This document shows positions 48,091-58,408 of a stretch of 64,000 bases of DNA, piece after piece. This stretch comes from Ricinus communis (Eukaryota; Streptophyta; Magnoliopsida; Malpighiales; Euphorbiaceae), in NCBI RefSeq assembly GCF_019578655.1, contig NC_063258.1, positions 16,186,802 to 16,250,801 of the forward strand, written 5' to 3'. The notes under the pieces are model-generated. The model did not search any database and was not told where the DNA came from. It saw nothing but the letters and a program-made list of their open reading frames with translations. Position numbers and translations under genes: made by a program. Positions within the stretch are counted from its first letter, which is position 1. The number at the start of each line of letters is the position of its first letter.

Positions 48091-49330
48091 GCCACTAAAT
48101 CGAGAGGTTGATTTTGAGATTGACATCATCCCTGGTACTGCACCTATTTCCATTGCACCATACAGAATGGCTCCATTAGAATTGAAAGAATTAAAGAAGC
48201 AATTAGAAGAGTTACTTGATAAAGGTTTCATCAGGCCAAGTACTTCACCTTGGGGAGCACCAGTTCTGTTTGTGAAGAAAAAGGATGGTAGTATGCGATT
48301 ATGTATTGATTATAGGCAATTGAATAGGATTACAGTGAAGAATAAATATCCATTGCCGAGAATTGATTATTTGCTTGATCAGTTAAAAGGTGCAGCTGTG
48401 TTCTCTAAAATTGATTTAAGATCAGGTTATTGGCAACTCCGGGTTGAAGAGAAATCTATTGCCAAGCAGCATTCAGAACAAGGTATGGGCACTATGAATT
48501 TATTGTGATGCCATTTGGTTTAACAAATGCTCCTGCTGTTTTTATGTCACTGATGAACAAGACTTTCCATCCATATTTAGATCACTTTGTTATTGTGTTC
48601 ATTGATGATATTCTGATTTACTCTAGAAGCCCAGAAGAGCATGAACAACACTTGAGAATTGTTTTACAGATTTTGAGGGAAAAACAGTTATATGCAAAAT
48701 TCAACAAATGCGAGTTTTGGATGGAGGAAATTGCATTCTTAGGGCATATTATTTCTAAACATGGAGTGCAACCAGATTCATCAAAGATTAAAGCAATTAT
48801 TGAATGGGAACCGCCTAGAAATGTTTCTGAAGTTCGAAGTTTTCTTGGGTTAGTTGGCTATTATAGAAGATTTGTAAAAGATTTTTCAGTTATTGCTAAG
48901 CCTCTAACAGCTTTGTTAAAGAAGAATGTGCCATTCCAGTGGACGGAGTTATGTGATCAAAATTTTCAAGAGTTGAAGAAAAGGCTTACTACTACACCGA
49001 TACTCGCATTGCCATCTGAAAATGGAGGTTATGTTGTATATACTGATGCTTCTAGGCAAGGACTTGGATGTGTTTTAATGCAGCATGGGAAGGTTATAGC
49101 TTATGCTTCAAGACAATTACGACCTCATGAGCTGAATTATCCTACACATGATCTTGAATTAGCAGCTATTGTACATGCATTGAAGATATGGCGACATTAT
49201 TTATACGGGGAGACATTTCAGATATTTACTGATCATAAGAGTTTGAAATATATCCCTACGGAAAGAGTTGAATCTGAGACAACGAAGATGGATTGAGCTT
49301 CTGAAGGATTATGATTGCACTATTGATTAT
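48091..49330 (+). pseudogene. Tekay/Del reverse transcriptase and RNase H
   Basis: RT motifs in order: [52 protein letters not shown], then a -1 frame change at about 48480-48505, [13 protein letters not shown], the catalytic [13 protein letters not shown], and [16 protein letters not shown]. RNase H carries [27 protein letters not shown] and [10 protein letters not shown] second frame change near 49262 interrupts it before [16 protein letters not shown]. Confidence 0.9.
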
Positions 49331-50620
49331 CATCCCTGGAAAGCAAATGTTATTGCCGATGCTTTAAGTAGGAAGTCAGTGGAAAATTTTTCAAGTATGA
49401 TTTGTTACAATGTAGAATATTTAGTTGCACTTAGAGCTATGGATGTGAAGTTTTATGTTTATGACAATGATCTGTTAGCCACATTACAAGTAAAGCCTTT
49501 GATTGGAGATAAAATTAAAGATGCACAGTGTGAAGATTCTTATTTGCAAAGGATGAAGTGTAGAGTACAAGAAGGAAAGAATACACAATTTGTGTTGAAA
49601 GATGATAGTGTGTTATTGAATAGAAATCATGTATGTGTACCTGATGTAGGAAATTTGAGAAAGAAAATCATGCATGAAGCGCACTATGCACCTTATGCAA
49701 TGCATCCTGGAAGTACCAAAATGTACAAAAATTTGAAGCCTTATTATTGGTGGCCGACAATGAAGAAGGATGTGGCAGAATTTGTGAGTAAGTGTTTGAC
49801 ATGTCGACAAGTGAAAGGAGAGCACCAGGCACCGCAGGTAAACTTCATTCTTTATCTATACCTGTGTGGAAGTGGGATAAGATTACTATGGATTTTGTTA
49901 TGGGATTGCCGCGTACATTTAACAAGCATGATGCTATTTGGGTAATTGTTGATCGACTTACTAAATGTGCTCATTTCTTACCCGTGAAGCAAACAGATTC
50001 ACTTGATAAACTTACTTTGAATTGTATATTTCCGAGATTGTTAGATTGCACGGTGTGCCTATATCTATTGTATCAGATAGGGATCCCAGATTTACTTCTC
50101 GTCTCTGAGAGAGTTTGCAGAAAGCATATGGTACTAAGCTTCATTTCAGTACAGCTTTTCATCCTCAAACAGATGGGCAATCAGAAAGAACTATTCAGAC
50201 ATTAGAAGATATGATGAGGGCTTGCACACTTGAGTTTAAGGGTAACTGGGATGATTACATACCACGGATGGAATTTCATGATAACAACAGTTTTCATTCT
50301 AGTATCGGTATGGCTCCTTATGAAGCTTTGTATGGGAGGAAATGTAGAAGTCCAGTATGCTGGGATGTTGAAGGTTTAAGACAGCTTGAAGGTCCAGAAT
50401 TGGTACAAGAAACAGTGGATAAAATAGAGATACTTAAAAAGAATTTGAAAGTAGCACAGGACAGACAAAAGAGTTATGCTGATTTGCATCGAAGGGAAAT
50501 GGAATATATTGTGGGTGATAAAGTTTTCTTACGGGTATCACCATGGAAAGGAATATTAAGGTTTGGTAAACAAGGGAAATTGAGTCCGAGGTATGTAGGA
50601 CCTTATGAAATTATTGAAAG
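49331..50620 (+). pseudogene. Tekay/Del integrase
   Basis: After ADALSRKSV, the HHCC finger is seen as [16 protein letters not shown] and CLTC (49675-49802). A frame change near 49830 follows. The core has [10 protein letters not shown] (first Asp), an SDRDPRF-equivalent region with another frame change near 50080-50110, and HPQTDGQSERTIQTLE (Glu). The GPY/F motif SPRYVGPYEIIERVGPLAYRL is near 50580-50640. All catalytic residues appear in at least one frame. Confidence 0.88.
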
Positions 50621-50739
50621 AGTTGGACCATTGGCTTATAGGTTAGCATTACCTACAGAGTTATCTTCTATTCATGATGTTTTTCACATTTCTATATTGA
50701 GGCGATATAGATCAGATCCTAGTCATATCATTCCAGAGC

Positions 50740-50915
50740 CAGAGATAGAAATCACAGAAAAGTTGACATATGTGGAAGAACCGATAGAAATTCTTGATCG
50801 AAGGGTTAAGAAATTGAGAAATAAAGACATTCCTATGGTCAAAATTAAGTGGAGTCATCATTCACCAAGAGAAGCAACTTGGGAAGTAGAAGAGCATATG
50901 AGATGAAGTATCCGC
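50740..50915 (+). pseudogene. Chromodomain at the integrase C-terminus
   Basis: EEPIEILDRRVKKLRNKDI then VKIKWSHHSPREATWEVEE is a chromovirus chromodomain of the Tekay/Del type, which directs integration to modified histones. It lies in the open frame 50115-50906, which ends at a stop right after EEHMR. Confidence 0.9.
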
Positions 50916-50955
50916 ATCTATTCCATTGTAATGTTGGTGAGTTGTTAAAATTTTG

Positions 50956-50983
50956 GGGACGAAATTTCTTAAGGAAGGGAGAG
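50956..50983 (+). promoter_or_regulatory. Polypurine tract of Tekay/Del element
   Basis: GGGGACGAAATTTCTTAAGG followed by AAGGGAGAG, directly before the 3' LTR; the GGGGACGAAATTTC form is usual in this clade. Confidence 0.82.
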
Positions 50984-53287
50984 TTATACTTTGCATTTCT
51001 CATCATCCATGTTATGTGCATTTACATTTAATCATTGGGCATATGATGGTATATCAATGATATTTTTATTTTATGAGAACATATATATATTAATTATAAG
51101 TAGAGAATAAGAAGCATGATATTAGATTATTAATTTAGATAAGTTGATTAAGTACTTGGGTTATGTGTATTAAGCCTTAAGACTTAATTGAACCAATAGT
51201 TGAAGGTTGGGTAAATAGATTGGACTTAAAAGATACAATTAAAAGTTAGTACCTATATATGGTTAGTAAGAATTAATTTAGGGTGATAAAAATAGTTTAG
51301 TAGGTGGTGGCATTAAGAGAGGATTATTGGAAATTGGAACCATGAGTAAGCTCATTTTACCTCTTCATTTCTCTAAAATTCGTACATGGCCAAAAACACA
51401 AAATTTGGAATAAGAGAGAGGAGTGGAATACCTAGAAAAACTTAAGATTAAGATAGGATTTTGCCAACTATTGAAGGAGCCAAGCTAAAGCTAAAGGATA
51501 TAAGCATATTAGCAACCCAAAAGCTGAAATTGGTAAGTTGTTACTTGAGTGTTATTAATTTGTCATTAGGGTTCTTGATTACAAATTGGAAAAACTTCAT
51601 TTGATGCTCTCATTGATTAATTAAAGGTCTGATTATCATGAATTAGTAGAGTATTGAATGATTGCATAAAGATTAAGCTTGATTTAAGTTTAAGTATGTT
51701 AAGATAGAAAACTGTCAAAATTTCAGCAACCTTGATGTTCTGTATTTTAGACATAACATAGGTTATATAAGTCCAAATTAAGCTTAATTGGTGTCTATAA
51801 AAAGTTTAAAGAGTCCTCTATAACTTTGTAGTTTTGTGATTTTGCTATTTTTGCCGTTTTGGTTGCTTAAATTGAGCAAAAAGATTGCTGCTCGGATACA
51901 ACTAGCTGTATGACCCTTGCTCAGTAATTTGAAAATAATTAAATCTATAGAAGTCGGAATTGAGTAATTCTTCTTGGAGATGAAACTAGATGCGTAAATG
52001 GATATGTCTATTTAATATGAGATTTTTTTATTAAGCCAATTTTTCCCAGCAATAAATATACCTTGGTACTAAATTCTGTCTAGAAAACAGAAATGTTGGA
52101 GATTAGTTTTATGCAATTTATTGATGTTAATTTGAGTTAAATTGGTATTTAACTAGATGAGAAATATTTATAGGATATTAAAACAGTAATTGAGAGTCTT
52201 AGAGGAAGAGTTAGACCTATGAATTAGAGAGGGGATGATCTTGTAATGCATTAGAACTCGCATTTACATGAATATTTGTAATATGCATGAAATGTGAATT
52301 GATGAATGTGTTGACAGTGCACTCAAAGGCCTCGGAAAGGAAGTTGTGGAGAAAGGAGGTTCTTATATGCTAAAGGAATAAGTATATTTTGAGTAAGTAA
52401 ATAGTTAATATTTGCTATGTTCATATATTTAATCAAATGTTCGCGAAATGGTTGCGTTTGCTTAATATTGTTTATGTTTGAATGACTGAGATGGAAATGA
52501 TTGGTGTTGAGTGGAACAATTGTTATTGCTGAAATATGATATAAGTGAAATGATTGAATTGTGATGTTAAGTGCATATGTGCATGTGAATGGTGGATTCC
52601 CCTATGAAAAAAAGATATATATATAAAGCCTTGGGAGGCTAAAGCCTAGAGAGGCTATAAAAGTGTATAATGTGAGATGAGGCGAGTACCACGTGTGTGA
52701 TATGTGAGGATGAGGCGGAGCAGCACATTAAAGGGGATCCACAAGCCGTGAGAACTAACCATAATTGTTGAATTGTATTTCTTCTATGATGGTTATAATG
52801 AATTGAGTAGAATGGTATGACTTTATACCTAAACTATGAATATCATGGAAAGTTATGTGATTGGGTGGAAATTGTATTAAGTGTATGTGATATAGATTAT
52901 GTTGATTATTTATTTACTAAGCTGGAGGCTCACCCCTCTCCAAAATTTTTCTTTTCAGGTTTGTAAATAGTAGTGCATCCGTTGGTTGTATGCGAAGTCT
53001 AGCTTTTAGCGATTCAAGTTGGGCTAGTTTTGTGAAGTCTCCTCCTGATGCATTTTTGTATGCAGTTATGTGATATATATGGAAGTATGCCTTATAAGGC
53101 ATAAGAAGATGTTTGTAATACTTGTTAAATGATGTTTAAGTATAATCATATGTTTATATGTTAATAACCTTGTGTCTGGATTCTTAACAACCTACATATT
53201 GACCTATCTACCTGTAGTATATATTCTACGATGCTTGTATGCTTCCTGGCTAATGTTTATTGGTTAACATGTGATGGGGGTGTTACA
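50984..53287 (+). mobile_element. 3' LTR of Tekay/Del element
   Basis: 2304 bp, ending GGTGTTACA and followed by the GTTAG duplication. Its first bases read TTATAC where the 5' LTR has TGTAAC, so the terminal TG is lost in this copy. Elsewhere only scattered substitutions and small indels separate the LTRs. Confidence 0.92.
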
Positions 53288-54121
53288 GTTAGGACTTAGG
53301 AGGATTGTTTACCATTTGTGGAATTTGCATACAATTGGGTTATTCATAGCACTACTCATTGATCTCCATTTGACATTGTATATGGTTTTAATCCCCTTGA
53401 TCCTATTGATTTGTTACCTTTACCTCCTAACAAGTTTGTGAGTAATGATGCAAGTGTTAAGACAGATTTGATACACAAGCTACAAAAGTAAGTCAATCAG
53501 AGGATTGAAAAGCAAAATGCTCAAGTAGTTAATCTTGTCAATAAAGGAAGGAAGCTTATGATATTTCAACATGGTGATTGGATTTAGGTGCACTTTCGCA
53601 AGGAGCGATTTCCACATCAAAGGAATTCTAAGTTGAACCCCAGGGGAGATGGTCCTTTTTGAAAGGATCAATGACAATGCTTATAAAGTGGACCTTCCGG
53701 GTGAGTATAATGTTAGTGTTACCTTTAATGTTGCTGATTTAAGTCCTTTTGATGCAGGTGATGGCATAGATTCAAGGAGGAATCCTCCTAAGGAGAGGAG
53801 GAATGATATGGACCAACCACCATCACATGGATTTCATGAAGATGGACTTGATGAAGATGAGCAAGAGCATGGAGGAGTTCGGCCAAACCTTCAAGCCCAA
53901 GAACAAAGTCAAGCTATTGAGGCTAAAGATCCAATACAATTGCCTCAAGGCCCAATAACTAGATCAAGATCCAAGAAGTATCAACAAGCCTTAATTAAAC
54001 ACATGCAAGGCCTTGTGAATTTGGCCCAACAGGAATTACAAGGAGTTCAAGGCTTTAGTTTAAGTGAAGGCCCAACTCAACTTAATGTATTACAAGTTCA
54101 AGTGTTTAATGGGCTTACTTA
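53288..54121 (+). pseudogene. CRM-like integrase C-terminal part and pol tail
   Basis: This continues the integrase interrupted at 43835, starting at EDCLPFVEFAYN, then STTH-stop-SPFDIVYGFNP and DLLPLPPNKF. The C-terminal part NPRGDGP is followed by a frame change into 53649-54122: [29 protein letters not shown]-like motif, RRNPPKERRND, an acidic stretch, LPQGPITRSRSKKYQQAL, and the natural stop at 54120. No chromodomain is seen. Confidence 0.87.
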
Positions 54122-54726
54122 ATCTTTTATTTGGGCTCAAAAAGACCACAACTGATGAATTGGAGAATATGAAAACTTTGGGACTAACTTAGCTTATGTT
54201 TGAAAGCCCATATGCATGACTTAAGTAAATTAAGGTTTCTTTACTTAAGTTACGCAGCTACACATGTTAATTACCCTAGTTAGGACTTTATTTAAGTTAT
54301 CTTTTTTAGTTTGGATGGTTATCTTTATCCTATATGAGATATAAATCCTTATTAGTTAAGATTTAAGGTTTCTTAAGGCCTATATAAGGCTAGTATGAAT
54401 TTTGATGTGGGAATTTAGTTCAAAGTTAAATGATAATTGGTACTTTTACCTTAAAGCTTGTCTGCTTTGTCTTTGTATTCTTGTGTAGAATGCATACTTA
54501 AGAAACATTCAAGTAGAATGATCATCTTCTTATGGAGTGTTTCAAAATTAGGATTTAGGAACAAGTTTTCTAAATTCTAATTCTTGATCATCTTTCTAAG
54601 TAATCTATTTTCTAACCCTTCTTAGGGGTTGAATCGAATTTGTTCTTGGAGTTTTGATGTTAATGTGTTGGGAGTCCGCAATTAAAAAATGGGGTTCTCA
54701 AGCTTATTCATGGAGTTTCCATATCA
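54122..54726 (+). mobile_element. 3' LTR of the CRM-like element
   Basis: It follows the pol stop and ends TTTCCATATCA at 54726. The TATA box TATATAAGG is at 54381-54389. It shares ~600 bp with the right part of the copies at 32395-33318 and 60972-61924 and with 63425-64000 in reverse. The exact left end is uncertain. Confidence 0.75.
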
Positions 54727-55135
54727 ATAATTTTCCATCTTATCCGTAATTTCATGGTATTTGATGATATCCAGACTTAAGATCAGTTTTAGAGAAGATT
54801 TTAGCACCATGTAATTCTTCCAACATATCATCTAATCTAGGAATTGGATGACAACACTTTACTGTAATCTTGTTCATGGCGTGGCATTAGACACACATCC
54901 TCCAAGATCCATCTTTCTTGGGCACAAAAGAAAAAGGTAAAACACATGGGCTCGTACTCTCTCTAATCAAACCTTTGGAAAGCAACTTTTCCACTTGCCA
55001 TTGCAATTCCTTAGTTTCTTCCGAGTTGCTCCAATATGCAGGGTGATTAGGTATTTGCGCACCAGGTATAAAATTGATCTTATGCTCAATTTCTCTAATT
55101 GCCGGCAGTCCATGTGCAATCTCCTCCAGAAACAC
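54727..55135 (-). pseudogene. CRM-like reverse transcriptase N-terminal fragment
   Basis: On the minus strand: [46 protein letters not shown], then [19 protein letters not shown] and DLKSGYHQI. It is cut at 54727 exactly where the 3' LTR of the plus-strand element ends, so that element probably inserted into this RT. The catalytic YFDD part is not found on the other side because the left flank has been rearranged. Confidence 0.83.
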
Positions 55136-55559
55136 ATCATCAAAATCCTACAAAAGAATCTTAATGGTTTAAGGCAAATCCTCAAGCTTAGAGTTAGAAG
55201 AAGATAACATGGCACCTTTAAAAATAAGCATAAGCATGCTTTGCTTAAGCAAGTAGGCTTTTTGTACATCACCCTCTTTGGCATAGAAATTGCCTTTTGA
55301 CTCAATTTTGTTCACTTTTCACTATACTCTTCTTTTTCTTGTGCCTTACTTTTTTATCACTGTGCAAGCACTCAGACTCTCCTTTTTCCTCTCTTTTCGC
55401 ACACCTCTCATTATTTTTCTCACAGCTCTCATTTTGCTCGTGCACCTTTTCTTTTTTCATGTGCACTCTCACACTTATATAATTGAATTTGGTCTTTATA
55501 GACCTGTTTAGGAGTTAAAGGTACAAGAGTAATAGGTTTGCTCTGAAAAGTAAAAGTAT
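55136..55559 (-). other. Protease-RT linker of the CRM-like element
   Basis: The sequence is rich in GAA/AAA codons on the minus strand (E/K-rich), as usual between protease and RT in this group. Short plus-strand ORFs here are incidental. Confidence 0.5.
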
Positions 55560-57019
55560 GGCAATTAGTAAAACCATCATGAAGAATCTTTCTATCAAAC
55601 TGCCAAGGACGTCATAAAAAGATATGACTAGCTTGTATAGGAATCATATCCCATAAAACTTGTTCTTTAGAATGTCCTATAAAGAAAGAAATTAATGCTT
55701 GCCTAGTGACCCTAATATCACCACAATTATTCAACCAACGCATTCTATAGGACTTAAGATGTTTAGTTGTTTTCAAACAAAGCTTATCAACTAAAATAGC
55801 ATTAACAACATTAGTACAACTTCCGCCATCTATAATTATACTACACAATTTACTTGCAATTGTACATTTAGTATTGAATATATTCTCACATTATACTTCT
55901 TCCCCTTTGGCTTGTACACTCAAAGCACGCATAGCCACATAAGAAAAGAGTTTACCATTAAGAGCATATTCGATATCCTCCTCTTTTTGTGTGTCATCAT
56001 CTAATGCCGGCTCATCATCACTATCATCACCTTCAACCATCACATCACCGTTGTCCATGATTATCATAATTTTTTAATTGGGACATTCGGCTTTCTTGTG
56101 TCCATATCCTTTCCACTTAAAGCATTGGATCTTCAATCCTGAACCACTTGCTTTCCTTTACCTTTATCATCTATGGACTTGTCTTTGTTGTAAGTCGACT
56201 TGCTTGTACCAAAACTTCTCCCACCATTTTGATTAGTCCAATTATACTAATTAGAAAACTTAGGTGTAGAGTTACCCTTGTTTGTAGTCTGAACTTGCTT
56301 TTCAACCTTAATGGCGACATGAAAGAGATCTTCCATGTCTAAATAAGGTTGTAGCTCGACTAGGTTGGCAATATCTCGATTAAGCCCATTAAGAAAACGT
56401 GCCATTGTTGCCTCCCTGTTCTCATCTATGTTGGCTCGAATCATAGCTACCTCTATCTCTTAGTAGATTCATTCCGAGACTTAGTTCCTTGTACAAGCTT
56501 TTGAAGTTTGTTGTACAATTCCCTATAGTAGTATGAAGAAACAAACTATCTATGCATGATTCTCTTCATCTTTCCCTATATTGATATTGGATGCTTATCG
56601 TTGCACCTTTGAGTTGTAACTAATTGATCCCACCACACACTAGCGTAATCAGTAAACTCAACAGAAGTAAGTTTTACCTTTTTGTCTTATGTGAAGTTAT
56701 AGCATTATAACATGCGTTTGACATTTTTCTCCCATTCCAAATAGACTTTTGGATCTCCCTTTCCTTGAAAACTAGGAATCCTTAACTTAATGGATCCTAA
56801 GTTCCCGTCCTTCCTTTCTTGTCCAAAGTTTTGGTTAGAGGCGCCATCATCCTCGTCATCATCACCAATCTAATTTTTCCTCTTAGGTAGAGGTGGAGGT
56901 GGTGTTCAGTTTGGTTTCTCATCCTTTTCAAGTCTTAACTCATCCAACTCTGCCAAGATCCTTGCAAAAGTATCTTGCACGAACTTCTTCCATAGTCTAT
57001 CATCATCATGTGTGTCCAT
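55560..57019 (-). pseudogene. CRM-like gag and protease
   Basis: The ATG at 57019 (MDTHDDDRLWKKFVQDTFAR) starts gag, followed by NLGSIKLRIPSFQGKGDPKV, YLEWEKNVKRM, YASVWWDQL, YYYRELYNKL and DENREATMARFLNGLN. The zinc knuckle near 56130-56080 reads CFKWKGYGHKKAEC, so the second Cys is Trp. An acidic D/E linker leads to the protease: CTIASKLCSIIIDGGS (active-site D-G-G) and SCTNVVNAILVDKL, ending near LGRPWQFD-equivalent at 55600. Several stops and frameshifts occur. This copy shows the gag start most clearly. Confidence 0.84.
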
Positions 57020-57962
57020 GATAACTACCTGCAAAGAAATGTTAGAATGAAAATTCACTCCCTTACGTGTTTCCTCTCAAGTGTTTAAGCACACACCCTC
57101 TAATGCACTCACTATCTCACGCCACTTGCCTCGCTCTTAAATTCTTACAAACACTTATCACTTTACTAATCACAACTTGTAAATGATCAAAGAGAATTAA
57201 GAGTTGTTTTAGAAAAGAAAAGAAAGAAATAAAGTAAAGAAATTTTGGGTATAATGAAAGAAGAAGAAGTACCTCAATCCTATGTTCTTGGATTGAGATT
57301 GGCGACTAAGATTGAGAAAAGAAGGCTTGTTTTTGCTCCTGTATAAGAAAGAAAGAAGAAAAGCATATGAGTTTGGTTTTTGATGTGTTTAAGGTTTTCA
57401 GTTAGAAAAGAAAAGAAGAAACAAATTTATTTTTTTGGTTTTGTTTTGTTTTGATTTTTATTCTATCTTGATTAGAAAAAAAGAGGTGAGAAAGAGAATA
57501 TGTTTTAAGGTCTTTGGGTAAGAATGGTTTCGAATAGAGAGGTAAGAACGATAAAGGATACGCAACTAAGAAGTCACAACAATCTATTGAAGGAACCCTT
57601 AGATATCAATGAACAATCAACAAAGTTGCAATGTTCAAAACAATAAGTCCTCGCAAGAACTTAGAAGTAGAACACTCTCAAGTACCAAATTATAATTAAA
57701 GTTAAAGTCTTACGAGATGATTTTCCTTAAGTATTTATAGCGAATACTTAGGGTTTAAACAAACTAATGAGTGTTGTGCCAAATGCAAGGGGTGGCCCAT
57801 ACTTAGAATTAATCTAATAAACATAACTAAAGGCCCAAACTAAACAAGTAATGAAAAAGGCTTAAAGAACTAGAGTTTTAAAGTAATAAAACACTCAAGG
57901 GCCAAAATACATAAGAAGTTAAATAAGTAGTAGTTTCAGTCCAAAGGGAAATTAATAAAGAG
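57020..57962 (-). mobile_element. Leader and LTR shared between pol tail and gag of CRM-like element(s)
   Basis: The minus strand reads from the pol-tail stop (57963) through a non-coding LTR-like stretch with TATA box CTATAAATACTTAAGG near 57745-57730 and an A/G-rich leader to the gag ATG at 57019. Exact LTR ends and the PBS are not recognisable. It differs from the LTR family at 54122-54726. Confidence 0.55.
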
Positions 57963-58197
57963 TCAAGCTTCTTGAAGCCCATTCTCATTAACTTGAATCA
58001 TCAAGACACAATCTGGCTCATTGGGTTTATTTGAGGCTTGTTCTTCCACAATGTAAGTTGTCACTAAGGCTTGAGCAAATGAGGCCACTGCATCCTTAAT
58101 CTTCTTGGCTCTTACTTTTGTGATTGGACTGCTCCCCATATATAGAGAATCTTGCTTGGATAGGTTTGTAGAGCACTAGGATCTCTATCACAAGGAT
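57963..58197 (-). pseudogene. CRM-like pol C-terminal tail
   Basis: On the minus strand: GSSPITKVRAKKIKDAVASF, NKPNEPDCVLMIQVNENGLQ and a stop at 57965-57963. The S/GPITR.RAKK motif is the usual end of pol in this group. The upstream remainder of that pol is replaced by the inverted ~1-kb repeat. Confidence 0.65.
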
Positions 58198-58408
58198 TGG
58201 CATAAAAAATCATGGGAATTCAATTAACAAGCTTGAACAGTCACATTGGGGTGTGATTTGATGATCTAGCAGGATGAGATACAAATCTACATGCGTAAGG
58301 GAGAAATCATGTTGCTGTCAATTAATCTAAGCAGGAATGTGAGCATTTTGATGTTTGGGATGCATATAATTATGTAATTTGGGCCGGAGTGTTATTAAGT
58401 ATGCCCAC
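58198..58408 (-). repeat. Inverted partial copy of the ~1-kb repeat
   Basis: About 210 bp that is the reverse complement, with mismatches, of the segment 58562-58776 of the adjacent direct unit (for example CTTACGCATGTAGATTTG on the opposite strand against CTTACGCGCGTGGATTTA). Together they form a fold-back with ~155 bp between the arms. Confidence 0.82.

Larger units (their letters stand above)
43836..53287 (+). mobile_element. Full-length Tekay/Del-clade chromovirus (9.45 kb)
   Basis: LTRs at 43836-46143 and 50984-53287 start TGTAAC (left copy) and end GTTACA. The host 5-mer GTTAG is present at 43831-43835 and 53288-53292. The PBS for initiator tRNA-Met, gag, protease, RT, RNase H, integrase, chromodomain and PPT occur in canonical order. 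The LTRs look about 98% alike by eye, so insertion is recent relative to its surroundings. Yet the polyprotein is broken by at least four frameshifts and gag by more. Confidence 0.94.
40458..54726 (+). mobile_element. CRM-like chromovirus lacking gag, split by a Tekay element
   Basis: Excluding the nested 43836-53287, about 4.8 kb remains: a truncated 5' LTR, PBS, non-coding leader, protease, RT, RNase H, integrase, tail and a 3' LTR. Gag is absent; the leader passes straight into the protease. The two LTR remnants share CAAGTTTTCTAAATTCTAAT and the following ~200 bp. Several stops and frameshifts are present in pol. Confidence 0.85.
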
